Assembly: GCF_018771565.1 (NCBI RefSeq)
Contig: NZ_CP076326.1
Coordinates: forward strand, 3,107,785-3,171,784
Source: Thermoflexus hugenholtzii
GTDB lineage: Bacteria; Chloroflexota; Anaerolineae; Thermoflexales; Thermoflexaceae
Direction of reading: 5' to 3'
Length of the DNA: 64,000 bases
Under the pieces are notes generated by a model. That model searched no databases and was not told where the DNA came from. It saw only the letters and a program-made list of their open reading frames with translations. The position numbers and the translations under genes are program-made. Position 1 is the first letter of the stretch; every line of letters begins with the position of its first letter. Of this stretch, positions 45,916-56,183 are shown in pieces.

Positions 45916-48795
45916 TCACTTCGCCGCAGCGCCCATCAACCAGTCCTTCAGCACCGAACCGATGTCGGACAGAGGACCTCGATGGAGGGTGCACGGGGGA
46001 AGGGCGGTCAGGAACCAGGCTCCATACGTGCGGGTCAGCACCCGCCGATCCAGGATCACCACCACCCCCCGGTCGGAACGGCGGCGGATCAGGCGCCCGA
46101 AGCCCTGGCGGAACCGCAGCACCGCCTCCGGCACCGCGTAATCCAGGAACGGATCGCGGTAGCGGGCGCTCCGGGCGGCGAAGATCGGCTCGTCGGGAAC
46201 CTCGAAGGGCAGCTTGGCGATGATCAGACATGAGAGGGCTTCCCCGGGGATATCCACCCCCTCCCACAGGCTGCGGGTCCCCAGCAGCACCGCCCGCTCC
46301 GCCGAACGGAAGCGTTCCACCAGCTGGCGCCGGGAGCTTCCGTCCCCCTGCTCGTAGACGGAGATGCCGAGCCGGGCGAGGGGATCGGCGAGGGCCCGGG
46401 CGGCCCGCCGCAGGGGCGCGTAAGCCGTGAAGAGCACCATGGTGCGTCCGCCGATGGCCCGGGCCGCCTCCAGCACCGCCTGCTCCACCGCCCGCTGGTA
46501 GCCTGCCTGCCCCGGCTCCGGGATGTCCGTCACCAGATACACCAGGGCGTTCCGCCGGTAATCAAAGGGGGAATCCAGGGCCAGCTCCTCCATCTCCCAG
46601 GCCCCCAACCGCTCTTTCAGAAACGCAAAGGAAGGAGCCTGGCGTTCCCGATCCACCGTCTGCAGGGTGGCCGAGGTCATGATCACGCAGCGCCGGGACC
46701 CCAGCAGGTGCCGCCGCACCAGCGGGCCCACTTCCAGGGGGGCCGCGTGCAGACGGACATGAGGCCAGCTCCCCTCTTCCCCATGGCCTTCCAGCCAGTA
46801 AACGGTGTCCGGGGAGGGATTGCGGATGGCCGCCTCCAGGACCTGACGGGCCCTTTCGAAGTCATGGCTTAAAACCTGGGCCAGGCCCAGCGGCTCCTCC
46901 ACCTCGGCGAAGCCGTGCTCCAGCAGCTCCGTCAGCGCCGTGCGGATGGCGGCCAGCGTCTCCTGGACGGTCCGCCACCGGGCTGAGAGCAGATCCCATG
47001 CCTGCTCCACCGCAGCCCAGGCCGGGCGCTGGCGCTCGGCCCCCTGGAGGAGGACCTTGCGGGCGTGTTCCCCCCGCCCCGGCGCAGCGGCCTCCAGGAA
47101 GGCAACGAGGGCGTCCATCAGGACGTCCACGCCGGTGCGGGCAGCCTCTACGGCCTCGCTCAACCGGCGCGTCAGGCCGGTCAGGGGGCCGCGGAGGGCA
47201 GGGGGCAGGCCCCGGCTCAAGGTGGTCAGCGCGCCGGCCAGCCCCCCGGTCCGGTGATCCCGAGCCCCGCCGGCTTCCTGGAGCAGACGCAGCAGCCCGA
47301 AGCGATCGATCTCCACCGTAAGCTGCCGGGTGGCCGCTTCCTCCAGGTGGTGGGCCTCATCGATGATCAGGTGGCGGTGCTCCGGGAGCACCATGTTCTG
47401 GGTCGTCACATCGGCGAAGAGGAGGGCATGGTTGACGATGATCAGGTGGGCGGCCTCGGCGGCCTTGCGGGCGCGGTGGAGGAAGCAGCCTCCCTCGCCC
47501 CAGGCGGCGCAGACCTCGGCCGTGCAGGCCTCGTTGTCGGCGGAGAGACGGGCCCACAGTGCGCGCTCCGCGGGTGTGGGCAGATACAGCTCGTCCCCAT
47601 CGCCGGTGCGGGTGGTGGGCAGCCACACCAGGATCTTGACCAGCATGCGCAGCTCGTCGATGCTGGAGGGCCCGGCGTGCCGCAGCTGCATCAGCCGCGC
47701 CGGGCAGAGATAATGGGCCCGCCCCTTGAGGAGCGCCACCCGCAGGGCCGATCCATCCGCCATCCCGGACTCCGAGATCAGGCGCTGGAGGACGGGGATG
47801 TCCTTCTGAAGCAGTTGCTCCTGGAGGGGGATCGTGTAAGTGGAGATCACCACTCGCTCGCCGTTGTGCAGGGCCCAGACGGCGGCGGGGATCAGATAGG
47901 CCAGGCTCTTGCCCACCCCGGTCCCCGCCTCGATCATCCGGTGGGTTCCCTCATTGAAGGAGGCGGCCACGGCCCGGAGCATCTCGACCTGCTGGGGACG
48001 GTGTTCATAGTCCGGGAAGATACGGGAGAGGGCGCCTCCCGGCTCCAGCAGCCGGGCCAACGCCTCCTCATCCAGCGGCTGAGGCTCGCGGCGGGGGCGG
48101 AGGGGGCGGGCCCGCACGGGGGGCGGGGCCAGATAGGCCTCGGCGGTGGCCCGGCCCTTCGCCCGCAGCTGGGCCCCGATGCTCTGGTCCGCGAACCGGC
48201 CCCGCTGCACGGCCCGCAGGGCTTCCTCGAAGAAGCGGCGCGGGGGCCATGGGAAGCGGGCCGCGTGCCGGACGATCTCCTCCAGGATGGGCTCGGGGAG
48301 CTGGCAAGCCCGCTCGAACAACGCCTGGAACAGCCGGTGGGTCAGCCGGGCGTCCTCCAGGGCCCGGTGCACCACCTCCACCGGGATCCCCAGGTCGCGG
48401 GCCAGGGTGGAGAGGCTGTGGCCACCGGCGTAAGGGACCAGGATGGCCGCCAGCTCATAGGTGTCCAGGGCTTCGTTCTCCCGGAAGAGACCGTAGCGGC
48501 GCAGAAAGGCCAGGTCCTGATCGATGGAATGCCCCACCAGGACGGCGTCCCCCACCAGCGCCCGGAGGCGAGGGAGCAGGGCCCGCAACGGCGGCGCCTG
48601 CTCGGCCTCCTCCGGACGGATGCCGGTGAGCTCCACAACGGCGGGCGGGATGGGGCGCTCAGGGCGGACCAGCGTTCCCCATTCGTCCAGGACCGTCTCC
48701 CCCCGGAACTTCACCACGCCGATCTCGATGATGGCGTCGGTCTCCGGATCCAGGCCGGTGGTTTCCAGATCGAGGGCCACGAAAACGGAGCGCAT
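45916..48795 (-). CDS. DinG-like helicase with N-terminal DEDD exonuclease domain
   Basis: 959 residues. Residues 1-170 are a PolC-epsilon-like 3'-5' exonuclease: FVALDLETTGLDPETDAIIEIG (DxE), VGHSIDQDLAFL and HRALEDARLTHRLF. The rest is an XPD/DinG helicase: Walker A IEAGTGVGKSLAYLIP, a Fe-S cluster region with LCPARL and CTAEVCAAWGEGGC, DEAHHLEE box, and C-terminal LLGTRSLWEGVDIPGEALSCLII. This is the Gram-positive type of DinG architecture with an exonuclease fused and the cluster cysteines retained. It likely unwinds 5'-3' and processes DNA structures during repair. Confidence 0.93.
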   Translation of the reverse strand: MRSVFVALDLETTGLDPETDAIIEIGVVKFRGETVLDEWGTLVRPERPIPPAVVELTGIRPEEAEQAPPLRALLPRLRALVGDAVLVGHSIDQDLAFLRRYGLFRENEALDTYELAAILVPYAGGHSLSTLARDLGIPVEVVHRALEDARLTHRLFQALFERACQLPEPILEEIVRHAARFPWPPRRFFEEALRAVQRGRFADQSIGAQLRAKGRATAEAYLAPPPVRARPLRPRREPQPLDEEALARLLEPGGALSRIFPDYEHRPQQVEMLRAVAASFNEGTHRMIEAGTGVGKSLAYLIPAAVWALHNGERVVISTYTIPLQEQLLQKDIPVLQRLISESGMADGSALRVALLKGRAHYLCPARLMQLRHAGPSSIDELRMLVKILVWLPTTRTGDGDELYLPTPAERALWARLSADNEACTAEVCAAWGEGGCFLHRARKAAEAAHLIIVNHALLFADVTTQNMVLPEHRHLIIDEAHHLEEAATRQLTVEIDRFGLLRLLQEAGGARDHRTGGLAGALTTLSRGLPPALRGPLTGLTRRLSEAVEAARTGVDVLMDALVAFLEAAAPGRGEHARKVLLQGAERQRPAWAAVEQAWDLLSARWRTVQETLAAIRTALTELLEHGFAEVEEPLGLAQVLSHDFERARQVLEAAIRNPSPDTVYWLEGHGEEGSWPHVRLHAAPLEVGPLVRRHLLGSRRCVIMTSATLQTVDRERQAPSFAFLKERLGAWEMEELALDSPFDYRRNALVYLVTDIPEPGQAGYQRAVEQAVLEAARAIGGRTMVLFTAYAPLRRAARALADPLARLGISVYEQGDGSSRRQLVERFRSAERAVLLGTRSLWEGVDIPGEALSCLIIAKLPFEVPDEPIFAARSARYRDPFLDYAVPEAVLRFRQGFGRLIRRRSDRGVVVILDRRVLTRTYGAWFLTALPPCTLHRGPLSDIGSVLKDWLMGAAAK

Positions 48796-48852
48796 CCCTG
48801 TCGGCCTCTCGCAGAATGCATGACGCAGGGATCATCCCCTCCGGCGGAACAA

Positions 48853-48886
48853 CACGGGGGGCAGGCCGGAACGCCTGCCCCCCGTG
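48853..48886 (-). terminator. Terminator after rpoC
   Basis: The 14-bp perfect stem CACGGGGGGCAGGC / GCCTGCCCCCCGTG has a 6-base loop and is followed on the minus strand by TTGTTCC. Lies 20 bases after the rpoC stop, before dinG. Confidence 0.75.
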
Positions 48887-48905
48887 GTATGGATTTCCAC
48901 GCTCA

Positions 48906-51900
48906 TCACAGGTCGATGGCGGTGGTGACCGCCTCGGCCAGGGTGGGGCCGGTGCCGCCGCGGGACATGTCCTCCATCCCGCGCTTCTCGGCGTAATACT
49001 TGAAGCCGGTCCCGGCGGGGATCAGGCGCCCGATGATCACATTCTCCTTCAGGCCGCGCAGCTCGTCGATCTTGCCCTCCAGGGCCGTCCCGGCCAGCAC
49101 CCGGATGGTGTGCTGGAAGGAGGCCGCCGAGAGGAAGGAGTCCGTGGCCAGGGCGGCCTTGGTGATGCCCAGCAGGACCTGACGGGCGGTGGCCGGGCGC
49201 TTGCCCTCCGCGACCAGGCGCGCGTTGATGTCCTGGAGGATCAGGCGGTCCACCAGGTCGCCGGGCAGGAAGTCCGTGTCGCCCGGGTTGATGATCTGGA
49301 CCTTGCTCAGCATCTTGCGGATGATGATCTCGAAGTGTTTGTCGTTGATGTTCACGCCCTGGGAGCGGTAGACCTTCTGGATCTCGCTGAGCAGGTAGAG
49401 CTGCACGGCCTCCCGCCCGAGCAGGTTGAGGATGCGATGCGGATTCTTGGGCCCCTCGGTGAGGGCGTCGCCGGCCTTCACCTTCTGGCCCTCCTCCACC
49501 AGGAGGCGCGCCGTGGCCGGCACATCGTATTCCCGTTCCTCCCGGACCTCATAGACCACCTTGAGGGGCTCGCCCTTCCGGTAGACCACCCGGCCGCCGT
49601 GCTGGGCGACGATCTGCTGGTCGCCCCGGCTGGCCAGCACCTGGCCCTCGCTGATGGTCTGGCCATCCTCCACCTTGATGGACCAGTTGCCGGGGATCTC
49701 GTAGACGTCCTCGCGGAGCTCGCTCTTCACCAGGCGGATCCGCCGCAGCCCCTCCTCGGTGCGGTAGATATGGACCACGCCGTCGATGTCGGCCATCAGG
49801 CCCTCGCCCTTGGGGTGCTTGCGGGCCTCGAACAGCTCCTCGACCCGCGGCAGGCCCTGGGTGATGTCGGCCACGCCGGCCACGCCGCCGGTGTGGAAGG
49901 TCCGCAGGGTGAGCTGCGTCCCCGGCTCGCCGATGGACTGGGCGGCGATGATCCCCACGGCGGTGCCCACCTCCACCAACCGGCCCGTGCCCAGGTCGCG
50001 CCCGTAGCAGAGGGCGCAGATCCCGTAGCGGAGCTGGCAGGTCATCGGCGAGCGGACGTAGACCTCCTGCACCCCCGCCTTCTCGATGCGCTCGGAGAGC
50101 ACCTCGTCGAGGAGGGTGCCGGTGTCGGCGATGAGGGCTCCGGTCTTCGGATCAAAGACGGGGGCGGCCAGGACGCGGCCGAAGATCCGCTCCTTGAGGG
50201 TCTGCCCGCCTACGTCGTCGCTCGCCCGGATCCAGATGCCGGCGCGGGTGCCGCAGTCGTAGGCGTTGACGATGACGTCCTGGGCCACATCCACCAGGCG
50301 CCGGGTGAGGTAGCCCGCGTCGGCCGTGCGCAGGGCGGTGTCCGCCAGGCCCTTGCGGGCGCCGTGGGTGGAGATGAAATACTCGATGGTGGTGAGGCCC
50401 TCGCGGAAGTTCGAACGGATGGGCAGCTCGATGATCCGCCCCGCCGGGTCCGCCATCAGGCCGCGCATGCCGGCCAGCTGGGCGACCGGCTGGAAGCCAC
50501 CCTTGGTGGCGCCGGAGACGGCCATGATGGTCACGTTGTTGTCCGGGCTCATGACCTGCTTGACGGCCTCGGCGATCTCATTGGTGGCCCGCTGCCAGAG
50601 GTCGACGACGCGGTTGTAGCGCTCCTCATCCGTGAGGAGGCCGCGCCGATACTGGCGCTCCACCTCGGCCACCAGGGCCTCGTAGCGGGCCAGCACCTCC
50701 CGCTTGGTGGGCGGGATCTCCAGGTCGGCCACGGCGATGGTGACGCCCGAGCGGGTGGCATACTGGAAGCCGATGTCCTTCAGCCGATCCACCATCTCCA
50801 CCGTGGCCTCCGGCCCCAGCCACTGGAAGCACTGGGCCACCAGATCCTTCAGCCGGCCCTTGTCCATCGTCTCGTTCACGAAGCGCAGCGCCTCGGGCAG
50901 GGCCAGGTTGAAGAGGACCCGGCCGACGGTGGTCTCGATCAGCCGCGGGCGGGGCTGGCCATCCGGATAGCGCTGCCCGTTCTCGTCATACACCGTCCGG
51001 GTGTAGACCCGAATGGGGGTGTGCAGGGAGATCTTCCCCAGCTGGTAGACCAGCTCCACCTCCTCCAGGCTGGCGAAGACGCGGGTCGGGCCGGCGGCCC
51101 CGTTGGGCGGGCTCATCGTCAGGTAGTAGCAACCCAGCACCATGTCCTTGGTGGGCCCGACCACCGGCTCACCGTTGGCCGGCAGCAGGAGGTTCTTGCT
51201 GGAGAGCATCAGGTTTCGGGCCTCCCAGACGGCCTTCTCGGAGAGGGGGACGTGGACGGCCATCTGGTCCCCATCGAAGTCGGCGTTGAAGGCGGCGCAG
51301 ACCAGGGGGTGGATCTGGATGGCCTTGCCCTCCACCAGCACGGGCTCGAAGGCCTGGATGCCCAGGCGGTGGAGGGTAGGGGCGCGGTTGAGCAGCACGG
51401 GCCGCTCCTTGATGACCTCCTCCAGCACCTCCCAGACCTCGGGCCGCTGGCGCTCGATCAGCCGCTTGGCCCCCTTGATGTTGGTGGCGTAGTTATACTG
51501 GATCAGCCGGGCGATGACGAAGGGCTTATAGAGCTCAAGGGCCATGGTCTTGGGAAGGCCGCACTGGTGGAGCTTCAACTGCGGCCCCACCACGATCACC
51601 GAGCGCCCGGAGTAGTCCACCCGCTTGCCCAACAGGTTGCGGCGGAAGCGCCCCTTCTTCCCCCGCAGCATGTCGCTGAGGGACTTGAGCTCCCGGCGCC
51701 CGCGACGGGACATGGCCTTACCCCGCTGGGAGTTATCGATGAGGGCGTCCACGGCCTCCTGGAGCATGCGCTTCTCGTTGCGGATGATCACGTCCGGCGC
51801 CCCCAGCTCCAGCAGGCGCTTCAGCCGGTTGTTTCGATTGATCACCCGCCGGTAGAGATCGTTCAGGTCCGAGGTCGCGAAGCGCCCGCCGTCCAGCTGG

Positions 51901-53159
51901 ACCATGGGCCGAAGGTCCGGCGGGAGCACCGGCAGGACCCGCAGGATCATCCATTCGGGTCGGTTGCCGCTGCGGAGGAAGGCGCGGACGATCTGGAGGC
52001 GCTTGATAGCCTTCTTGCGGCGCTGCTTGGACTTGGCCTGGCGGATCTCCTGCCACAGCTCCTTGGCCATCTGTTCGAGGTCCAGGCGCTGGAGGATCTC
52101 CAGGAAGGCCTCCGCCCCCATCTCCGCCTTGAAGACCTGACCCCATTTGCTCTTCAGCTCGCGATACTTGTTCTCGCCCAGGAACTGCAGGGGGGCCAGG
52201 CTCACCAGCTCGTCCCGGTCCGCCTGGATGCGCTGGCGCAGCGCCTCGATCTCCCGGGCGGCCTGATCCTTGAGGGCGGCGATCTTCTCCTCCGCCGCCT
52301 CCCGCAGCGCCTTCAGGGTTTCCTCCGTCCGGGCCAGGGCACGGGAGCGCTCCGCCGCTTCCCTCTCCTTGATCCGGTTCAGCTGTTCCTCCAGGATGCG
52401 CTTCAGGGCGGAGAGATGCTCCCGGCCCACCGTCTCCCCGGCGTCGGCGATCACCTCGCCGGTGGGCTCGAAGACGATGGGGACGCGGATGGTCTTCCCC
52501 AGCCGCTCCTCCAGGCGGGCCTGGGTGCGCTGCGCCTCCCGCATCAACGCCTCAACCTCCGCGTCCCACTTCTCCTCGATGCGGGCCTCCCGGTCCGCCA
52601 GCTTCTGGCGCTCCTTCTCTTCCAGCTTCTGGACCTTGGCCAGAAGGGTCTCGATCTCCTTCTGGTATTTGGCCTCGATGGCGCGACGCTCCCGCTCGAA
52701 CTCCTCTTCCAGCCGCTTGAGGGCGCGCTGCCGCGCTTCCTCATCCACCGAGGTGATCACATACTGGGCGAAGTAGAGAACCCGATCCAGGTTGCGGCGG
52801 GAGATATCCAGCAGCAACCCCAGGTAGGAGGGAACTCGACGGGTATACCAGATATGGGCGACCGGGGCGGCCAGGGTGATATGGCCCATGCGCTCCCGGC
52901 GCACGGAGGCGCGGGTGACTTCGACCCCGCACTTTTCACAGACGATGCCTTTGTAACGGGGGCCCTTGTATTTCCCGCAATAGCACTGATAATCCCGGGT
53001 CGGGCCGAAGATGACCTCGCAGAACAGCCCGTCTTTCTCGGGGCGCAGCCGGCGGTAGTTGATGGTCTCCGGCTTGGTCACCTCGCCGTAAGACCACGAC
53101 AGGATCTGTTCCGGCGAGGCCAGCGAGATCCGTAGCGCACGAAACTCCTTGGCCTCCAC
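48906..53159 (-). CDS. rpoC: DNA-directed RNA polymerase subunit beta'
   Basis: 1417 residues from the GTG preceded by AAGGAGGCACCT; upstream in-frame GTG/ATG codons lack such a site. N-terminal zinc site QCYCG...CEKCG, catalytic [18 protein letters not shown] with the Mg-binding aspartates, bridge-helix/trigger-loop [38 protein letters not shown] (in pieces), and a second zinc site CGTR...[14 protein letters not shown] charged coiled-coil-rich insertion lies at about residues 140-330, as in Thermus and Chloroflexota. Unusually, rpoB does not precede it: the upstream DNA is a ~390-base leader and then divergent genes. Confidence 0.98.
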   Translation of the reverse strand: MEAKEFRALRISLASPEQILSWSYGEVTKPETINYRRLRPEKDGLFCEVIFGPTRDYQCYCGKYKGPRYKGIVCEKCGVEVTRASVRRERMGHITLAAPVAHIWYTRRVPSYLGLLLDISRRNLDRVLYFAQYVITSVDEEARQRALKRLEEEFERERRAIEAKYQKEIETLLAKVQKLEEKERQKLADREARIEEKWDAEVEALMREAQRTQARLEERLGKTIRVPIVFEPTGEVIADAGETVGREHLSALKRILEEQLNRIKEREAAERSRALARTEETLKALREAAEEKIAALKDQAAREIEALRQRIQADRDELVSLAPLQFLGENKYRELKSKWGQVFKAEMGAEAFLEILQRLDLEQMAKELWQEIRQAKSKQRRKKAIKRLQIVRAFLRSGNRPEWMILRVLPVLPPDLRPMVQLDGGRFATSDLNDLYRRVINRNNRLKRLLELGAPDVIIRNEKRMLQEAVDALIDNSQRGKAMSRRGRRELKSLSDMLRGKKGRFRRNLLGKRVDYSGRSVIVVGPQLKLHQCGLPKTMALELYKPFVIARLIQYNYATNIKGAKRLIERQRPEVWEVLEEVIKERPVLLNRAPTLHRLGIQAFEPVLVEGKAIQIHPLVCAAFNADFDGDQMAVHVPLSEKAVWEARNLMLSSKNLLLPANGEPVVGPTKDMVLGCYYLTMSPPNGAAGPTRVFASLEEVELVYQLGKISLHTPIRVYTRTVYDENGQRYPDGQPRPRLIETTVGRVLFNLALPEALRFVNETMDKGRLKDLVAQCFQWLGPEATVEMVDRLKDIGFQYATRSGVTIAVADLEIPPTKREVLARYEALVAEVERQYRRGLLTDEERYNRVVDLWQRATNEIAEAVKQVMSPDNNVTIMAVSGATKGGFQPVAQLAGMRGLMADPAGRIIELPIRSNFREGLTTIEYFISTHGARKGLADTALRTADAGYLTRRLVDVAQDVIVNAYDCGTRAGIWIRASDDVGGQTLKERIFGRVLAAPVFDPKTGALIADTGTLLDEVLSERIEKAGVQEVYVRSPMTCQLRYGICALCYGRDLGTGRLVEVGTAVGIIAAQSIGEPGTQLTLRTFHTGGVAGVADITQGLPRVEELFEARKHPKGEGLMADIDGVVHIYRTEEGLRRIRLVKSELREDVYEIPGNWSIKVEDGQTISEGQVLASRGDQQIVAQHGGRVVYRKGEPLKVVYEVREEREYDVPATARLLVEEGQKVKAGDALTEGPKNPHRILNLLGREAVQLYLLSEIQKVYRSQGVNINDKHFEIIIRKMLSKVQIINPGDTDFLPGDLVDRLILQDINARLVAEGKRPATARQVLLGITKAALATDSFLSAASFQHTIRVLAGTALEGKIDELRGLKENVIIGRLIPAGTGFKYYAEKRGMEDMSRGGTGPTLAEAVTTAIDL

Positions 53160-53460
53160 AGGTGCCTCCTTCATCACGGCATCACGGACGATTCCGATCG
53201 ATCAGGGATCCCCAGGAAGCTTTCTGCCTCTGGAGCCACCCGAGCAGCCCGGACCATCCAGCCCTTGCCCGGGCGCAGGCAAAAGCACCCCGTCGTTGGC
53301 GCGCTCCGCAAGCGAAGATCGACTCGAATGGGGATGGTCCGCTCTGGACCCCGGCGTCTGCTCCCGTGGACGGGAAGTCCGGATTCATGTCGGGCAGGAT
53401 TCGGGAAAGAGGCGCACCGCGCTCACCTTCTCCCGCCGTCCGCTTCCGCCCATGTTCTGT

Positions 53461-53514
53461 AAAAGACAACAAGAGAACCCACCCTGACCTTCCGGGGCCA
53501 GGGCCGCGGTTCTC
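53461..53514 (-). terminator. Terminator-like hairpin in the rpoC leader
   Basis: On the minus strand GAGAACC (pairing with GGTTCTC) and an inner CCCTG/CAGGG form a long stem, immediately followed by TTGTTGTCTTTT. It lies about 45-95 bases after the predicted rpoC transcription start, with no gene between promoter and hairpin, so it would act as an attenuator. Confidence 0.65.
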
Positions 53515-53561
53515 GTGAACGGTTGGGATGGAGAGATCGGGTCTTCATGAGGCTAAACCTA

Positions 53562-53590
53562 ACTATACGCAGGGGCCCGCATTTTGTCAA
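53562..53590 (-). promoter_or_regulatory. Promoter of rpoC
   Basis: On the minus strand TTGACA (53585-53590) and TATAGT (53562-53567) are 17 bp apart. The predicted start near 53555 gives a 5' leader of about 395 bases before the rpoC GTG. Apart from the hairpin, 53178-53460 shows no gene I can support. Confidence 0.8.
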
Positions 53591-53702
53591 ATCCGGCGCC
53601 CCCGCTGCATGCCCGATGGAGCCGGGGGCCTCCCCACCGACCTTGCCGGGTTCGGGTGGGTCGGAGGCCTGTTCATTCAAGCGGATTCCTGCGTGGATCA
53701 GG

Positions 53703-53708
53703 TATAAT
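53703..53708 (+). promoter_or_regulatory. -10 box for the small envelope gene cluster
   Basis: A perfect TATAAT on the plus strand about 73 bases before the ATG at 53781. No convincing -35 at 16-18 bp. Confidence 0.4.
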
Positions 53709-53780
53709 GAAGCCGGGTGGGAGTCCGGGTGGAGGGGCGGCAGGCTCCTTCCCGAGATCATCCTGGGGCGTGGGGAACCC

Positions 53781-54170
53781 ATGCGTGTGATGCCCCGCTG
53801 GTTCTGGATCCTGATCGGCCTGGCGGTCGCCAGCGCGATGGGAGCCGTTCTCGTTTTCCTTTACACCCATCCGGCGGCCGCCGCCGTCCTCCGGGACATC
53901 TTGATCATCGCCTTGGCGATGCAATTGACGTTGCTCGCTGCGGTGACGACGTTCCTGATCTACCGCCTGATCCGTCTGGTCGACTGGCTGCAGGAGGAGG
54001 TCCGGCCGATCCTGGGCCGCGCACAGGAGACTGTGAACACGGTGCACGGCACCAGCGCCTTCCTGAGCCGGCGTCTGGCCCGGCCGGCCATCGAGGCCGC
54101 CAGCATGGCGGCCGGGGTTGCCTATGCGCTGAGGACCTTCGTCCGTCTGTTGCGAGGCCGGGCCTCCTGA
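53781..54170 (+). CDS. Small membrane protein, DUF948-like
   Basis: 129 residues from ATG 53781 after GTGGGGAACCC. Two hydrophobic segments (WFWILIGLAVASAMGAVLVFLY and ILIIALAMQLTLLAAVTTFLIY) are followed by an amphipathic region LVDWLQEEVRPILGRAQETVNTV and AAGVAYALRTFVRLLRG. The layout resembles DUF948-type proteins that often precede YtxH-domain proteins, as here. Function unknown; perhaps envelope stress. Confidence 0.7.
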   Translation: MRVMPRWFWILIGLAVASAMGAVLVFLYTHPAAAAVLRDILIIALAMQLTLLAAVTTFLIYRLIRLVDWLQEEVRPILGRAQETVNTVHGTSAFLSRRLARPAIEAASMAAGVAYALRTFVRLLRGRAS

Positions 54171-54208
54171 CGCAGGGGTGCCCATCCTGATGAACGAGGA
54201 GGTCTATC

Positions 54209-54589
54209 ATGGCAGCGCGGGAGAGCGGTGGGGAGTTCGGCGCGTTCCTTGCTGGATTTCTGACGGGGGCCCTGGTCGGAGCGGTGGTGGCCTTGCTGTT
54301 CGCCCCCCGCTCGGGTGAGGAGACCCGGCGGCTGCTGCAGGAGCGGGGGATCGAGCTGAAGAGCCAGGCGGAGGAGATGGCGAGCCAGACCCGCTCCCAG
54401 ATTGAAGCGGCCCTCCTGGAGGCCCGGCGCCGGGCTGAGGAGGCCGCTGCGGAGGCCCGCCGGCGAGCGGAGGAGATGCGGAAGTGGCTGGAGGAGAGCC
54501 GGGCGCAGATGGAGCAGATGCTCGCCCAGGCCCGGGGCGCCCCTTCCGCCCCCGCCGGGGGATCCCCCACGGAAGGCCCTTCGGCCTGA
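54209..54589 (+). CDS. YtxH-domain membrane protein
   Basis: 126 residues. The YtxH signature FLAGFLTGALVGAVVALLFAPRSGEETRRLLQERG gives one membrane span near the N-terminus followed by the APxSGxxxR motif (quoted here in overlapping pieces in the family's usual order). Then a long Ala/Glu/Arg-rich coiled coil (about residues 45-108) and a flexible tail. General-stress-like membrane protein; forms a cluster with the previous gene. Confidence 0.85.
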   Translation: MAARESGGEFGAFLAGFLTGALVGAVVALLFAPRSGEETRRLLQERGIELKSQAEEMASQTRSQIEAALLEARRRAEEAAAEARRRAEEMRKWLEESRAQMEQMLAQARGAPSAPAGGSPTEGPSA

Positions 54590-54599
54590 GGAGGGCCGG

Positions 54600-54824
54600 T
54601 TGACGGAGGCCGAGTGGGTCGTCGTCTATGAGGCCGGGAGCCTGATCGAAGCCCAAATGATCCAGACCCGGCTTCAGGGAGAAGGGATCCCGGCGCGGCT
54701 GCGGTATGAAGCCCTCCACGCGGTGATCGCTCCCGTCCTCAGCCCGGTGGAGGTGCAGGTGCCGCCGGCGTGGGCGGAGGCGGCCCGTCGGGTGCTGTCG
54801 GAACCGGAAGGCTTCGAAGGATGA
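54600..54824 (+). CDS. DUF2007-like small protein, TTG start
   Basis: 74 residues starting with TTG after GAGGAGGG. EWVVVYEAGSLIEAQMIQTRL followed by LQGEGIPARLRYEA and a C-terminal VQVPPAWAEAARRVLSE is the DUF2007 (putative signal-transducing) pattern. It begins 10 bases after the YtxH gene stop, so it is in the same unit. Exact role unknown. Confidence 0.75.
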   Translation: MTEAEWVVVYEAGSLIEAQMIQTRLQGEGIPARLRYEALHAVIAPVLSPVEVQVPPAWAEAARRVLSEPEGFEG

Positions 54825-54843
54825 GGCCCGGGTTCGGCCCCGG

Positions 54844-54872
54844 TTGACGTCCGGGCGGCCCCATGTTATCAT
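54844..54872 (+). promoter_or_regulatory. Promoter of infC-rpmI-rplT
   Basis: TTGACG (54844-54849) and TATCAT (54867-54872) separated by 17 bp, predicted start near 54880, about 28 bases before the infC start. Confidence 0.75.
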
Positions 54873-54907
54873 CTTCCCGGCATCCTGTTCCGGGGAAGGA
54901 GGCGCAT

Positions 54908-55498
54908 ATTTCCGCCCGAAAGTATCGCGTGAATGAGGCCATCCGGGCCCGTCAGGTCCGGTTGATCGGCCCGGATGGAAAGCAGATCGGCGTGGTTCCC
55001 CTGGTGGAGGCCCTGGCCCTGGCCCGCCAGCACGGCCTGGACCTGGTGGAGGTGGCCCCCCAGGCGGATCCCCCGGTCTGCCGGATCATGGACTACGGCA
55101 AGTTCATGTATGAGCAGGCCAAGAAGGAACGGGAGGCGCGCAAGGCCCTCAAGCAGATTGTGGTCAAGGAGATCCGCCTGCGGCCGACCACCGATCCCCA
55201 TCACGTGGGGTTCAAGGTGCGGGACGCCCGTCGCTTCCTCACCGACGGCAACAAGGTGAAGGTCCAGGTTCGGATGCGCGGGCGGGAGATGACGCACCTG
55301 CAGTTGGCCACGGATATGTTGCAGCGTTTCGCCGAGCAGGTGGCCGACGTGGGGGTGGTGGAGATCCCCCCGAACATGGAGGGCCAGAGCATGGTGATGG
55401 TGCTGGCCCCCCTGCGTCGGAAGGGGAGCCAGCCGGCGGAGCGGAAGACCGAATCCAGCCCGGAGGTGATGGAAGGTGCCCAAGATTCGAACCCATAA
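54908..55498 (+). CDS. infC: Translation initiation factor IF-3 with AUU start
   Basis: 196 residues beginning at ATT 54908, five bases after AAGGAGG; the nearest in-frame ATG is upstream of that ribosome site and would overlap the promoter. The first residues [24 protein letters not shown] (read in pieces) match the IF-3 N-terminus; the interdomain helix EQAKKEREARKALKQ and C-domain KVQVRMRGREMTH follow. An AUU start is the classical device by which IF-3 represses its own translation. First gene of the conserved infC-rpmI-rplT operon. Confidence 0.93.
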   Translation: MSARKYRVNEAIRARQVRLIGPDGKQIGVVPLVEALALARQHGLDLVEVAPQADPPVCRIMDYGKFMYEQAKKEREARKALKQIVVKEIRLRPTTDPHHVGFKVRDARRFLTDGNKVKVQVRMRGREMTHLQLATDMLQRFAEQVADVGVVEIPPNMEGQSMVMVLAPLRRKGSQPAERKTESSPEVMEGAQDSNP

Positions 55499-55688
55499 GG
55501 CGACCGCTAAGCGGCTGCGTTATACCGGGAGCGGCAAGCTGGTGCGGGCCAAGATCGGCCGCAGCCACTTGCGCCGCAAGCGCGCCAAGCGCACCAAGCG
55601 GCTCTACGATGAGATGCTCACGGTGACCGAGCCCTTCGTCTACAAGACGGTGAAGCGGCTGGCACCCTATCTGGATCGGAAAGATTGA
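55476..55688 (+). CDS. rpmI: 50S ribosomal protein L35
   Basis: 70 residues, GTG start (V/MPKIRTHKATAKRLRYTGSGK), preceded by GGAGGTGATGGAAG, overlapping the end of infC by 23 bases. RSHLRRKRAKRTKR and the KRLAPYL end match L35. Overlap suggests translational coupling with infC. Confidence 0.97.
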   Translation: MPKIRTHKATAKRLRYTGSGKLVRAKIGRSHLRRKRAKRTKRLYDEMLTVTEPFVYKTVKRLAPYLDRKD

Positions 55689-55732
55689 AGGGCGATGCGG
55701 ACATCTTTTGATCGGATCAGGGGGGAGTTCGA

Positions 55733-56095
55733 ATGACCCGGGTTAAGAGCAGCGTCACCAACCGTCGTCGCCACAAGAAAGTGCTCAAGATGGTGGAGGG
55801 CCAGCGGGGATCCCGCAGCCGGCATTACCGGCGGGCCCATGAGGCGATGATCAAGTCCCTGGCTTACGCCTACAAGCATCGGCGGGAGCGCAAGCGGGAT
55901 TTCCGTCGGCTCTGGATCATGCGCATCAACGCTGCCGCCCGCCAGAACGGGCTCTCTTACAGCCGGTTCATCGCCGGCCTGCGGGCGGCTGGGATCTCGC
56001 TCAATCGCAAGGTCCTGGCGGATCTGGCGGTGCGGGACGCGGCGGCCTTTGCCCGCCTGGTGGAGACGGCCCGTCAGGCCCTGGGCCTCGCCTGA
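55733..56095 (+). CDS. rplT: 50S ribosomal protein L20
   Basis: 120 residues. Basic N-terminus [55 protein letters not shown] in pieces, and [17 protein letters not shown] match L20, which binds 23S rRNA early in assembly. Starts after GGGGGGAG. Followed by the operon terminator. Confidence 0.97.
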   Translation: MTRVKSSVTNRRRHKKVLKMVEGQRGSRSRHYRRAHEAMIKSLAYAYKHRRERKRDFRRLWIMRINAAARQNGLSYSRFIAGLRAAGISLNRKVLADLAVRDAAAFARLVETARQALGLA

Positions 56096-56118
56096 ACGGG
56101 TTTCGGCCTCGCCTCCTT

Positions 56119-56155
56119 CGATGCCGGCGCCGAGAGGGTGCCGGCATCGGTTTTT
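56119..56155 (+). terminator. Terminator of infC-rpmI-rplT
   Basis: CGATGCCGGC / GCCGGCATCG, a perfect 10-bp stem with an 11-base loop followed by GTTTTT. Confidence 0.9.
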
Positions 56156-56183
56156 CCGGAGGAGATGCCCGAGGGCGGCGAGG

